Source: Ditylenchus dipsaci (Eukaryota; Nematoda; Chromadorea; Rhabditida; Anguinidae). From it: 64,000 nucleotides of DNA. The stretch's first letter is position 1, and each line of letters begins with the position of its first letter. The position numbers and the translations under genes were made by a program. Under the pieces are notes generated by a model, which worked only from the letters and a program-made list of their open reading frames with translations, did not search any database and had not been told where the DNA came from. Location of the stretch: positions 186,001 to 250,000 of the forward strand of contig SADC01001283.1 in NCBI GenBank assembly GCA_004194705.1, in the 5' to 3' direction. Below are positions 10,858-21,361 of this stretch, one piece after another.

Positions 10858-12598
10858 TTAAGGAAAAATATATTATGTTTTACTTGTTGTTTTAAACTGC
10901 AATATTTGATAAAGTAGAATCGGAAAAAATGCTTGATTTAGGACTGAAAAAAATGAAAAAAATAGAGGAAAGGCTTTACAATACTGGTGTGATATAGGTC
11001 ATACAGATGACATAAATTTTTTAGATTAATAAAATCTGCAATAAAATGGTCAAGAATAGTAATAATGAATACAGCCAAATAAGCAGCTATTGCAATTGGA
11101 CACTATGGTATATATATGGCTGGCTAATAATAAAGTGGTCATTGGGTGGAGAGTGGTGTGTGCAGCAGCAGCTGCCGCATAGCATATACACCACTATTGT
11201 AATAATACAACTAGTAGTAGTGCTTACATTATTCTGGGTAATGCGGAAGATGTAAAAAGAAATTGTGCTCAGCCCCTGCTCTAATTAATTCATTAATAAG
11301 AATACAAACAAATTAATTTATTCCGTTCGGCACAATCCACTTTGTTTTAACTTGTTGTGCTACAGTAGTACCACTTTTGTTAAGAGGAAATTTTTTGATG
11401 GGTAAACGTCTAAATTTTAGGGTTTCCCGTTCGGAAATGGGGTTGCAATATTTCGCATTAGACTTGAAAATTTCTCAAGTGTATTCAAACTATTCAAACT
11501 GGAGCTGGCGACAATTAACAAGATTGTAGAAGACTTCTCAAGAAGGATCAATACCTGCATCGAAGCTGAAGGATAACATTTAAGCAAAAATATTTTTTTC
11601 CAACATCGTGAACGTGAAACGTGAAAAACTTACAACGTGAAAAACTTTTTAAAGTGCTCTTTGAATTACAAAGCCGTTGTAAGATTTTTGTTTTCGTCCC
11701 AGACAAAAAATATTTGAACTCGCAAAATTTCTATATCTGAATCATTCAATATTCTAAATCTGAAGTTTTGAGCGTTTCACCCAAAACTAGTATAAATTGT
11801 TCTTTTCACACAAGCCTCCTTTTTAGAGAGCATATTTTTTATAATTGCGTTTTTGATCTACTTATATTCTGGCACCCATCTAGGGTCTATGTATAAAAAA
11901 TGTTAAGCATGAAATGTAGTTTCTAAATATAAGCCTGATCCAGGTGGTAGTCGGAGTGTTAATTGAGATTTTTTACATGGATAATTCTCCCTATTAAGAT
12001 TCTATCGGCGAAATCAAATAATTGCAATTCCTTGGACTAAAAGCTTCATTTTAAATATTATAAAAAAATATATACAAAAAGCTAGACTCATACTAGCAGA
12101 TCAAGCAATTTCAGCATAAGTAATATTTGGTAAAATTTTTGTTAGAAATATTGATATTTTTTGGGAGAAAAAAAATAATAAAAAACATTTTCTTTAAAAT
12201 TTTCCTTGCATTAGTAACCAAACTTGTTTGAGTGGCTCTCTGTCCACATATTCAACTGGCCAATTTAAAAAGGAAGGAGTTTTTAACAACAGCAGTAAAC
12301 CACCAGAAAATTGGCTTTTAGAGAGCAGGGAAAGCCTTTCAAAAAGTCGTTTTTTCTCAAAGCAGTCACCGAAAATAATTTTTGTGGCTATTGTTGCAAC
12401 AAAACTGCTCTTTTTCTGCCTGAGTAAGTAGACTAAAAAATGACTGACTAGAAATTTGAATATTTTTTTTTAAGTAACAAAAAATTCTACAAATATGATT
12501 GGAATCTTTTTTTGTAACTTTTGAAAATTAGTATTTTTTCTTTTTGTTATTAAAAATGTGATTTAAAGGAAGGGGAAAAGCTACTTAGGTCTGAAAAA
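10858..12598. other. AT-rich block without a supported gene
   Basis: One short open frame at 11046-11255 has no motif and no splice context. I see no RNA gene or clear element ends. Confidence 0.4.
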
Positions 12599-12780
12599 GT
12601 GGCCTCCGTGGCGCAGTGCTTTTTTGGTCCAAAATGGTGTTGCAGGCTCGATCCCACGTGGTGGCGTGCTATTAATTTTGGCTTGTTTGACCACTTATAG
12701 CGGCAATTTGGTTCGCTGATTCCGAATCTGGCGTCAAAAAGTCTAATTAATTCTAAAACTGGTCAAAAAGCCACAATTAC
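12599..12780 (+). mobile_element. tRNA-derived SINE, copy 2
   Basis: Begins gtggcctccgtggcgcagtgc (A-box region), has gcaggctcgatccc (B box), cacgtggtggcgtgc, then the tail 'ggcttgtttgaccac ... ttctaaaactggtcaaaaagcc'. It is the plus-strand partner of the copy at 7905-8102. Confidence 0.7.
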
Positions 12781-12782
12781 GA

Positions 12783-13275
12783 CACGCTGAACACGATGGC
12801 GCTCTTAGTTTTGCGCTTATGTTTTCCATTTTTGAGATAGAGATCTCGGAAGTCACATACTGAAAGACTTTTCGTTTTGTTAATTCCTGACATAAAAGGG
12901 CTGTTTTCTCAGTTGTTTCCCACTTTATATGCCAAAATCGCTCAATTTATCGTGTAGAGCAGGTTATGAGCTTTCCCATAGCATAAAATTGAGCATGGTC
13001 AGGAAAAAGAATTTTGAGATACAAGCCTTTTATAAAAAAATTAAATTCTGAAAAAGTGAAGGCTGAAAAGAAGTGGCACAAAACCATAAATTTGCAATGT
13101 TTTTGTACAAAACTTAGCTCTGTTCACGGGCTTTTAAATGGCGTAAAAACTGAAGTGATTTGGTTAAAAGTTTGTAGCAATTGCCCGAATTGGGGTGTAC
13201 CTGAGTAGGTAACTTCCGAGGTCTGTATCTCGAAAATAGAACCCAAAAGTGGCTAAACGAACAGCGTAGTAGCCA
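12783..13275. repeat. ~490-bp inverted-repeat element
   Basis: The left end 'cacgctgaacacgatgg ... gagatctcggaagtcac' is matched in inverse by 'gtaacttccgaggtctgtatctcgaaaat ... cgaacagcgt' at the right. A related single end occurs at about 52305-52375. A family A repeat fragment follows at 13365-13440. The open frame at 13014-13208 inside it has no recognisable motif. Confidence 0.55.
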
Positions 13276-13440
13276 GAATCCTCTATCGCCAAGCTAAAAA
13301 AGGGCTCAGGTCTAAAATTACAGAAAATCGATCCTAAATTTCACAAAAAGGGATAATTCTGCGCGCACAGACTTACCTTAAACATAATTCCGAGCAAGAC
13401 TCTTGATCAAAAGTGCATTTAGAGAGTCTTTTTGCCCAGC

Positions 13441-14739
13441 TCCAGCAAGAAAAATGTGATAAATCACCAAAAATGACCCTAAAATACCCGAAAAAGACCA
13501 TCCACCCCCAAGGAGGGGGTGGCAAATTTTTTTGACAAAATTTTATTATTTTTATTCAGAAAGTGTTTAGAAATGCTTCTTGTACCTGGTTGTGCGGAAA
13601 AAATGAGTTCGGGGGTGATTTTGGGTCACTTTTCAAAAAATCCGAGTATGGGTGGGGACTAAAGAAGTACCGAAATTTCATTATGACTTTCGTAAGCAAA
13701 AAAATTTCTGACACCGGATTTGCGTTCAGTAGAATGGAATGTCATGCAAAAGTGACAAAGTGTCACTGCTTGATTTCCTAACTATTCCTAGTCCACTCAA
13801 ACTAAGTTATTTTCTTAAATTTCACAAAACCACAAGCCAATTATTCAAAAATTTTAAAACATAAAAAACTATTTTTTTCGAAAAGCCTCTTGAAAACAGC
13901 AAAGTATCAAAACCATTAGCATAGTTGGCTTAAAATAGACAAAGAACAAAGCAAGTTGTGAAACCGAACCAATAAAAAAAGTTTAGCTGGTACATTCCGA
14001 AAATAGCAAAACTATTCAGAAATATATAACAAAACAGTACAATATTTCTCTGCGCAAGTTTCAGTCATATTTGCACATTTGGGCAAATCATTTATTATTC
14101 TTCTTCTTTCAAGCCTAAGCAACAATAACTAGCAATAGTAGTAATCCGCATTATACCTCTGTCTCTCCCCCACTGCCTCTGCTTCCAAGACAATGACGAC
14201 CAGATTAGTGTGGGAGGAGGAATGAGTTTTTTTAATTGAGGCACACATCCCAGACCTTGACACATTTTCAAGAGGGCAAAGGATCAGAGAATTGAGGAAG
14301 CAAAGATAGATCCATTTTTTCAGACATTTTTCGGATGATTGTGTTATACTTGTGAGAGCACACAGGAAGGACAATAAAGCAATTGTTTAAGTCGGCAAAG
14401 TTGTTTTGTGGCTTATCATTTTTCTGAGTCAAATGTACTTTTTGTGGGGAAATTTTCATTTTGCCTGATTTTATTGAATTTTTATATCTTTTTTTTCTAA
14501 GTGATAACATGATCGGCTGGCCCTGCGATTCTAGTTTCTAACGAGGTAGTCGTTGGTCCTTTAGGGTTTTTCTGCGCCATGCTTGTCTTTAACACTTCTA
14601 AAAAGGTCGATTTCGGTAAAGGGGAGGGGGGGTGGTAGTTATAACCTAGTTGTTATCATTATTGGAGGAAGGGGTGTTGTAACTTGGAAGGGCGGATAGA
14701 GCGGAGAGCGGAAATTAACGGCAGCTTTATTTCACAAGC
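13441..14739. other. Non-coding block upstream of the Mutator-like element
   Basis: No supported gene. Open frames near 13563 and 14129-14510 show no motif or splice signals. Positions 14645-14735 resemble sequence near 18835-18860 and 18716, on the other side of the elements. Confidence 0.4.
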
Positions 14740-15084
14740 GGGTACGTGACGTTTGATCGAAAATCCGTTTGATCGAAAACCGTTTGATCGAAAGGGACGT
14801 TTGACCGAAAAGGACGTTTCGTCGAAAATAATTTTCATATGGCAGTCAAACCGTGTATACAAGATTGTCATTGCCTTTATCCCAATTTATTTTATCTCTA
14901 AACGCACTAGAGAGCGTGACGATCGATATATTGTATCGTTCAAAACGATATATCGATCTCGATTTTCGCAGAAAATATCGTATCGTTATATCGTTGTTGA
15001 TGTTTCCAATATCGTTATATCATATCGTTACGTACTAAATATCGCGATGTAACGCAACACTAATTCACGCACTTCTAAAAAGGC

Positions 15085-15363
15085 ATGTTTCCACTAAAAG
15101 ATAGATGTCTGCCATCCGGGTTGTGGAAATTTATCGATGCTCTTCGAGTGGTTCAGCAAGGTCGTGATCAGAAGTGCATCCAATGGCAAACGGGGAAACG
15201 TCCAAAAGGAAAGCGAATGAAATACGTAGAACCGATCGTCAAATTCACTTTATCGTGCAGAACTACGAGAGACGGAGAACAGAAGAATTTTCAAAGGGGA
15301 TCGCTAACAATTTTTAAATGGAAGATTGAGATTTGTTGTTTGCTCAAGTGTTATGTCGGTTAG
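15085..15363 (+). pseudogene. Fragment like the C-terminal part of a Mutator-type transposase
   Basis: The frame includes LPSGLWKFIDALRVVQQGRD, followed by a basic TGKRPKGKRMKY. In Mutator-type transposases of invertebrates, often with FLYWCH fingers, the segment after the DDE core has the pattern 'h-P-x-h-W-x-F-I-x-x-L-x-x-x-Q' followed by a Lys/Arg-rich linker and a Tyr. That match is from my knowledge of the family, not a search. The catalytic domain is absent. It is probably a remnant of the autonomous form of the surrounding element. Confidence 0.45.
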
Positions 15364-15833
15364 TAAAAAAAGGCTTTGAATGTGGTAATGATCAGATGGG
15401 TGGTTTGAAAAGACAAAAAATTTTAGTGAAGTTTAAAACAAGTTAATTCTATTTTCTTTAATTAAAAAAGGTTCTTTACAGGGAAACGTCCCTTACGGGA
15501 CGCCTAAAAGAACAGGATTTCGTGTGCGTGAATTATTGTACGTTTAAAGATAAAATAAATAGGGACGAAACATCCTTGGGACGAAACGGCTTCTAAGAGT
15601 TGATGTAGTGGTTGCTGGTTCAAATCCACCTGGGCGCATACCTTATTTTTCATCATGATTTTGGGTACTTATGTACCTGGGGGCCCCTTTTCTGGTTAAC
15701 TGTAAATAGTGTTTAAACGTCTCCTAAGGGATTTTTATACGCTTAAAACGATATAAAAGTTCTTTCCTAACAATTTCCGTACTAAAAAGTTGTCTTTTCA
15801 AAAAAAATTGGGTACCAAAAGTTGACTGACTGC

Positions 15834-16233
15834 CTTGGTCCCCAAGGTAAAATATTGTGTATTAAGGTATCCTACCCCGTTTTGGTCACTGCAGCTAGGC
15901 AAAAAGAGTCTCTATATGCATTTTATGATCAGGAGTATTTCTCGGAATTATGTCTAAGGTACGTGGGTGTGCGCATCTCTAACCAACCAAGCAACCAAGC
16001 CCCCGAAGGGGGCGTAGGGGGCTTGGTTGCTTGGGGTTGAGATGCGCACACCCACGTACCTTAGACGCAAATCACTCGGAGTAACTCTGGATGCATAAAA
16101 CAATATGCATACCAGAGTTTCTTTATGCGGTAGGCCGCAGCTAACAAAACTATGTTCAAATCCTATCTTTTTGGTATTTTTAAAGATATTCAGGTACCCT
16201 TTTTGGTTTATCTAGCTTGGGGGACCAAGGCAA
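15834..16233. mobile_element. Family A MITE, full-length copy
   Basis: Starts TGCCTTGGTCCCCAAGG and ends CTTGGGGGACCAAGGCA. The centre is a large hairpin: 'gtctaaggtacgtgggtgtgcgcatctctaacc' faces its complement across 'cccccgaagggggcg', then comes 'accagagtttctttatgcggtaggc'. Other copies occur at 3.06, 4.45, 13.37, 24.3, 25.2, 31.2 and 50.8 kb. This copy is inside the nested element. Confidence 0.7.
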
Positions 16234-16309
16234 TTGGTCAAATTATGGTTACCAAAATGTTTTTGAAACCCTAACTTTTTAGTAGGAAAAACGTTGGGAA
16301 ACAACTTCT

Positions 16310-16610
16310 TTACGGATACGGCCAATTGTTCCGGCGCCGATTGTTCCCGGCGACCGATTGTTCCCGGCCTATATAAAAGGGACAATTGTTCCCGGCATAT
16401 ATAAAATGACCGATTGTTCCCGACCTATATAAAAGGTACAATTGTTCCCGGCATATATAAAATGACCGATTCTTACCGGCTAGTATAAAAGGGACAATTG
16501 TTCCCGGCATATGTAAAATGACCGATTGTTCCCGGCGACCGATTCTTCCCGACGACCGATTGTTCCCGGCTGGTATAAAAGGACCAATTGTTCCCAGTTT
16601 ACATGAAAAA
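16310..16610. repeat. Left themed arm of the nested element
   Basis: About nine degenerate units alternating 'cgattgttcccggc', 'ctatataaaaggga' and 'catatataaaatga'. The inverse arm lies at 17297-17505. Short open frames rich in NNRSFYICREQL are translations of the repeat, not genes. Confidence 0.8.
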
Positions 16611-16745
16611 CCCGTTCTAAACCTGTCAGTACTATAAAAGCGTACTTCCGCTTAGAAAAATACGCTTTATCAATGCTTATGACTGAGTTTATTGTCCTTT
16701 CGAAACAATAACGACGATAATAATAACGAAACAAGCAATAACATT

Positions 16746-17184
16746 CTACTGATCCATCACGAAATTGTGAGCTAGTCCACGGAGGTAATCAATGAGGTTA
16801 GTCTGACGATAGCGCTCAACTTTTTGTAAGATTCTAGCATCAGCTTCTCTGTAGATCCTGCGCTTTCTTGGAGCCGCCATTCCCGCCAAGTAAAGCTCGT
16901 AGTCAAAGTCATGCGAGCGCTGAATTCTTTTGAGATCTGAAGAAGTCGACCGACTGTTGGATGTCACTTTTTTCCACTTTTCTGATGCTTCATGAAACGA
17001 AAACCGCGGTGTGTAGCCATGTCGTTGCCCTTTTCTGACTTGACCATCTAAATGACATCCTAAAAGCACATAAATAATCTTCGATTATGGAGGATAATAA
17101 CTAACAGCTTACATCATTTTCAGCAACCACTTGCTCACCTTGATCAATGCGAGCAAGAACATTAGCGATGAAATTGAAATCCAT
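16746..17184 (-). CDS. Two-exon, 119-residue protein like a Mutator transposase C-terminus
   Basis: Exon 1 is 17139-17184 (MDFNFIANVLARIDQ) with donor AAG/GTGAGC. Exon 2 is 17059 down to 16746 with acceptor cttttag. Phases join cleanly and the frame is open to TAG. The C-terminal half reads APRKRRIYREADARI, then LQKVERYRQ and LIDYLRGLAHNFV. This is the 'basic linker, Tyr, long helix, DYLRGIAH' ending that I associate with Mutator-type transposases. No DDE core or zinc finger is present, so it cannot be a full transposase; it could bind DNA or dimerise. The frame is intact, unlike much of this region, which hints at recent activity or selection. Assigned from remembered family pattern only. 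Confidence 0.5.
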
Positions 17185-17296
17185 ATCAGCACTAAAGTAT
17201 TTGTAGATAAAAGGAGGTAAATATGGGTCAAAAAGGTAAATAACAAAAGCAATAACGAAAATAAATCAAAAACTTGAAAAAGAAAACCGTCTTTAT

Positions 17297-17505
17297 TGGC
17301 CGGGAAGAATTGTCCCTTTTATATGACCCGGGAAAAATCGGTCGCCGGGAACAATCGGTCATTTTATATATGCCGGGAACAATTGTACCTTTTATATAGG
17401 CCGAGAACAATCGGTCATTTTATATATGCCGGGAACAATTGTCCCTTTTATACAGGCCGGGAACAATCGGTCGCCGGGAACAATCGGCGCCGGGAACAAT
17501 TGACA
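17297..17505. repeat. Right themed arm of the nested element
   Basis: Inverse copies of the 16310-16610 units ('gccgggaacaatcggtcattttatata'). Confidence 0.8.
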
Positions 17506-17930
17506 CGTAACGACTTCTTTATCGTTTCTAGCGTATAAAAATTACTTAGTAGACGTTTAAACACTATTCACAGTTGACCAAAAAGGCCCCCCCCGGTACA
17601 TAAGTGCCTGATTTTGAGTATTTAAGTGGTGTAGAAGTCCATATACTCATCACCAAGGTTGTTGGTTCGAACCCCTCTGGGTGCAATCAGTCCCGACTAG
17701 AGGTCCTTGATTCATGGTCCTAGTCGCTCCTAGTTGCTGAACAATGATTGGGGAATGATTGGGAATGCAAGTATGTTAAGTGCCCTTGAAAAAATTATTT
17801 TCGATGAAACGTCCCTTTCGATGAAACGTTTTTCGATCAAATGGTTTTCGATCAAACGGTTTTCGATGAAACGGCTTTCGATCAAACGGATTTTCGATCA
17901 AACGGTTTTTCGATCAAACGTCCGTGTCCC

Positions 17931-18835
17931 TTCACGAGCACAACAATAATGATGTAACAACGGCGGAAACAGCAAAGACCCTGGCAACGAATCGTAGTCG
18001 TGTCAGGACAATAAGAGATTCAAACGGGCGATACAACACCTTCCCTCGGTCAAAAGAGTCTAGCGGGAGAGGTGACTGAGTCCAATTCTTTTGAATTCTT
18101 ATTAAGCACGGAGGGTCCACCACCACCAGCATCCAAGGCAGTACAGGCACTGAGAGAAGGAGCGGCAGCAGATTTGGGCTTGAGCGGAACTTGGAGAGCT
18201 TCCAAGAGCAAGGCGTACAGCAGTTGAGAGGCAGCAGAAGACGAATGCATAGCAGCACATGTATACAAAGGCATATTCATGATGACTGATTGCACTTGAC
18301 CCCAAAAGCATTCGGCAGGTGATTCGGCAGCAGGAAAAAAGCATTTAGGACATTTTGGAGGCACAGCAAGAATCCTTGAGTGGCATGTCCCATTTCCTTC
18401 CCTTCACCTTTGAGCGAGAGATTGGTACCATTCTGCAGTCCAGCGGAATCCAGGCGAACTGTTTTCTGAGGCTTGGACAATTTTGGAAGCAGAGGCTTGA
18501 TTGGCACCATAGCAGCGGCAGGATTAGCAGCGGCAGCATCAGAAGCAGCAGTATTCAGCGGATGTTTCGGCGATATCTTGACAGCAGAAGGAGCAACGGA
18601 TTTGTGGAGATGTTTGCGAGGCCTCTTATTGGCGGAAGCAAAAGCAGCGGGTTTTGGCAGATTTTTGCTAGGCAATTTAGCAGCGGAAACGAAAGCATTA
18701 GAATTCAGCAGACATCCGACATTTATTTCACAAGCACAACAATAATGATTTAACAACGGCGGAAACAGCAAAGGCCCTGACAACGAGTCGTAGTCGTGTC
18801 AGGACAATAAGAGATTCAAACGGGCGATACAACAA
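17931..18835. repeat. Pair of ~115-bp direct repeats bounding a 0.7-kb segment
   Basis: About 17931-18045 and 18722-18835 are near-identical, both with 'gcacaacaataatgat', 'aacaacggcggaaacagcaaa' and 'gtcgtgtcaggacaataagag'. The segment between contains the degraded frame at 18050-18783. This could be a local duplication or the long terminal repeats of a small element. Confidence 0.6.
18050..18783 (-). pseudogene. Ala/Pro/Lys-rich broken coding region
   Basis: Two minus-strand frames appear to belong together. The upstream one (to about 18277) is Ala/Pro/Lys-rich with repeated K-[HN]-L-[HP]-K words. The downstream one starts near CPKCFFPAAESPAECFWG, with a CxxC pair, and continues Ala/Leu/Ser-rich to a stop at 18050. 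They overlap in different frames near 18350, so one indel separates them. I do not recognise the family. It lies between two direct repeats, so mobile cargo is possible. Confidence 0.3.
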
Positions 18836-19997
18836 CTTAGTTTTTATCATTATTGGGGGGGGGGGGGAAGGGGAAGAAAAGATGAGAGATTCGTGATTTC
18901 AAAAAGATGGCGTAAAAAAATTTGTCTGCTTTGGTAAAAAAATTTTGATTGAAAAATAACTCGCCTCTTTCTAATACCTCAACCACCCCCCCCCTCCCCT
19001 AAAGGAAGGTTGAAAAATAACTCACCCGAGTGAGCTATTAGAGAAAATACTGTAAGAAATTATATAGAATCAGGCGAAATGAAAATTTGCCAAAAAAAAA
19101 GTAAAATTTGTTCCCAAAAGTATAACCCGGTTTTTGTCAGTTTAATTTTCGCAAAAGTATTGAACCGACAAAAAATGTACAGATTGCCGTATTTTCTCTA
19201 ATAAATCAGCACGCCACTTTATTTTTGGACTAAATATTTTGCAGAAATTTTCAAGAAATCGGGCATGTGAAGAATTGTGCACCAGAAGATTCCGCAAAAT
19301 TTTCATTATGACCTCTCTGCTGAACGAAAACCTTTATTTTGACATCAGCATGGTCGATTTGCATATGATCTTTTGTCAAATTTTAATTTACTCACGGTCT
19401 TTTAGTGAAGTGTAAACCAGTTCAAGTCAGGAACTTGCTTTTCTAGTCAGATTTGGAAAGTTTTTTTATTTCCTGCCAAAATTTTTCAGAAGTCTACAAC
19501 TGCCCACTTTTGACTACTTTGAAAGGTTGTGTTACTGTCTAATTTCGAATTCCTTTCGAGACAATAAGAATGTGAAAACAAGCGAATTTTAACACATAGA
19601 ACACAAAGAGTTAATTTTTCTGGTGAAAGATTTCTCGCTGATAATTTTTGAATTATACATGATGGTAGTTTTGAAAATCGGAAGTGCCTCAAAATGGCCT
19701 CAGAAGTTGTTTGCCCGCTAAAAATGGATTAACATTTTCAAATGGATAGTGCTCTAAAATTGTGAAAATTTGTTTGGCAAATTATAGCTTAAACGAAAGC
19801 TAAGAATCTCTTCTTTCTAATAATACCACCTGTTTAGCAATGCAATCCGTGTTTTTTAGATAAATGGCTTTATATGAAGTCAGTCATTTTTCTAAACAAA
19901 ATTATCGCCTTCTTTTAGTTTAAAATGTGCTACCACAAGGAACACCAAGTATAAAACTCGTACTAAAAAATAACTCAGCGTGTAAGCATCAAAATCA
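18836..19997. other. Non-coding block with CCGTATT-type transposon ends
   Basis: At 19037-19056 'attagagaaaatactgta' resembles a right end of the TA-flanked CCGTATT family. At 19188-19206 'ccgtattttctctaataa' is a left end. Each lacks an obvious partner, so these look like broken elements. Poly-G/C tracts are at about 18855 and 18985. No gene is seen. Confidence 0.4.
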
Positions 19998-20142
19998 AGT
20001 AAAGTCCACTCTCTATAAACCGGCACCCTGGGGGACCAGCTTGGGGTGCCGGTTTATCGGGAGTAAGCTTCGTCTAATTTCCTTGCCGGCCAGCCAAATC
20101 AGGCTTTTTTACAGTGCCGGTTTATCATGAGTGGACTTTATA
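19998..20142. mobile_element. ~145-bp TA-flanked MITE
   Basis: TA/AAGTCCACTC and 'ataaaccggcacc' at the left face 'ggtgccggtttat' inside and 'gtgccggtttatcatgagtggactt'/TA at the right. The structure is a foldback. Confidence 0.6.
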
Positions 20143-21361
20143 ACACTTATATAAGAAAATTTAAATTTTTTTGAGAAAATGGACATAATAACTATAAATA
20201 CATTTTACTTAAAAAACGATTGTACGTATAGTTTTTTTTCGCTAAGCAAATCTTTGACTCTAAAAACGGATTCATGATCAGCGTAGTCGATTTGCGTGTA
20301 TAAAAAAGCTCTTTTTCAAAAAAGCTCTTCGGACGATTTGAAGCCCTGAAATAAATATTTGACATCTCGAAAAATTCCATGTTAAATATAAATTCGACTG
20401 TGAGTTTAAAATTTAAAGATTTTTCGATATGCAAATTAACCACGCTGAACACGAATCTGTTGTCAGAATTCTGTTTTGCGTATCGGGGACGTCAAAAATA
20501 AAATTCCGATGAATTTTTGTCATGACAGAAACTGCTCACAATTAAAGATCATCAAACAAAACTTTGCAGAGGTTTGCAGAAAAATCGAGTGAGGAACCAC
20601 TAAATCAGCTTTTGACAGCAGCTCGGCCAACTTTTTGTCCTTCTGCGCTTTTCTGCTTAGCACAATCAGTAGGCGCTGGTCTGTCCTCTTGGAAGCAGTG
20701 AATCTGATCGTTCCTACAGGCTTTTGAATAAATTTTATACTGTTTTGTTAAATTTGTTTTGCCTCGCTTTTTCCTGGGAAATTTTCAATAAGAGTTTAAA
20801 TCAAGTTGTCTAAAGATTTCAAAAATTTTTCTTGGCTCATCAATATAAAATTCATGCACAGCAAGTAAAATATGATATTTTTTTAAACTTGTCCGGCTAG
20901 GACATTTTTTGCTAGCTGGCACGCCCATTTTAGTGTCATCTTTTTATAAATTTATTCATTTATTGAACAAAATTATCAAGGTAAACGTGGCTCAAAAGAC
21001 CTTGTCTAAATCAAATGCAAATCATTTGATGACCAAAGCATTCTGTTCAGGACAAAAATTGATTTTAAAAATCTAATCCGTTGAATTTACGGAAGCATTG
21101 CAACAAAAATAATAACTTCATTATCTAACATTTTTATTTATTTTCTTCTAATAGCTTTTTAGTTGAGTAAATTAGCCTGAAAGTCTAGATAACAATTGTT
21201 TCTCCATTTTTTAAAGCCTACTCAATACGTCACTAGCTGTTTGACTTTTTTGCTGACGATGCCTAGTTTTGCGCCAATTCAAAATTTAATTTTATTCAAA
21301 CATTGCTTCAATTGCACTCATTTTACAGCACTATTGAGGCTATTTGACGTGTTTTTTGCAG
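20143..21361. other. Upstream region of DNAJB11
   Basis: AT-rich with no recognisable gene. A polypyrimidine stretch and 'gtgttttttgcag' immediately before the DNAJB11 ATG form a splice acceptor, so an upstream 5'UTR exon (or a trans-spliced leader) is implied. I could not place it. Confidence 0.45.

Larger units (their letters stand above)
15664..17608. mobile_element. 1.95-kb nested TIR element with CCGATTGTTCCCGG-type arms
   Basis: The ends are GGTACTTATGTACC on the left and its inverse (GGCACTTATGTACC) on the right, flanked on both sides by TGATTTTG, an exact 8-bp duplication. Outer arms share 'agtgtttaaacgtctcctaa'. Inner arms (16310-16610 and 17297-17505) are many degenerate copies of 'ttgttcccggcatatataaaatgaccga', in inverse orientation to each other. 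The interior carries a spliced 119-codon gene on the minus strand. Subterminal words recur near 10330, 25640 and 42755. Confidence 0.8.
14740..17930. mobile_element. 3.2-kb Mutator-like element with GATCGAAA-type arms and a 9-bp duplication
   Basis: The left end GGGTACGTGACGTTTGATCG and the right end, inverse GGGACACGGACGTTTGATCG, run into arms made of degenerate units (gtttgatcgaaaatcc, gtttgatcgaaaacc, gtttcgtcgaaaat). Flanks are TTCACAAGC on the left and TTCACGAGC on the right, a 9-bp duplication with one change. An unfilled version of the target, 'tttcacaagcacaac', exists at about 18725. Inside are a Mutator transposase C-terminal fragment (15085) and a complete nested element (15664-17608). 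Long arms and a 9-bp duplication fit the Mutator/Foldback group. Confidence 0.75.

Noticed and set aside
16310..17538. Repeated NNRSFYICREQL-type peptides as a repeat protein or CRISPR-like array
   Set aside because: The units are degenerate, have no conserved spacers, and form inverse arms of a transposon. This is eukaryotic DNA.
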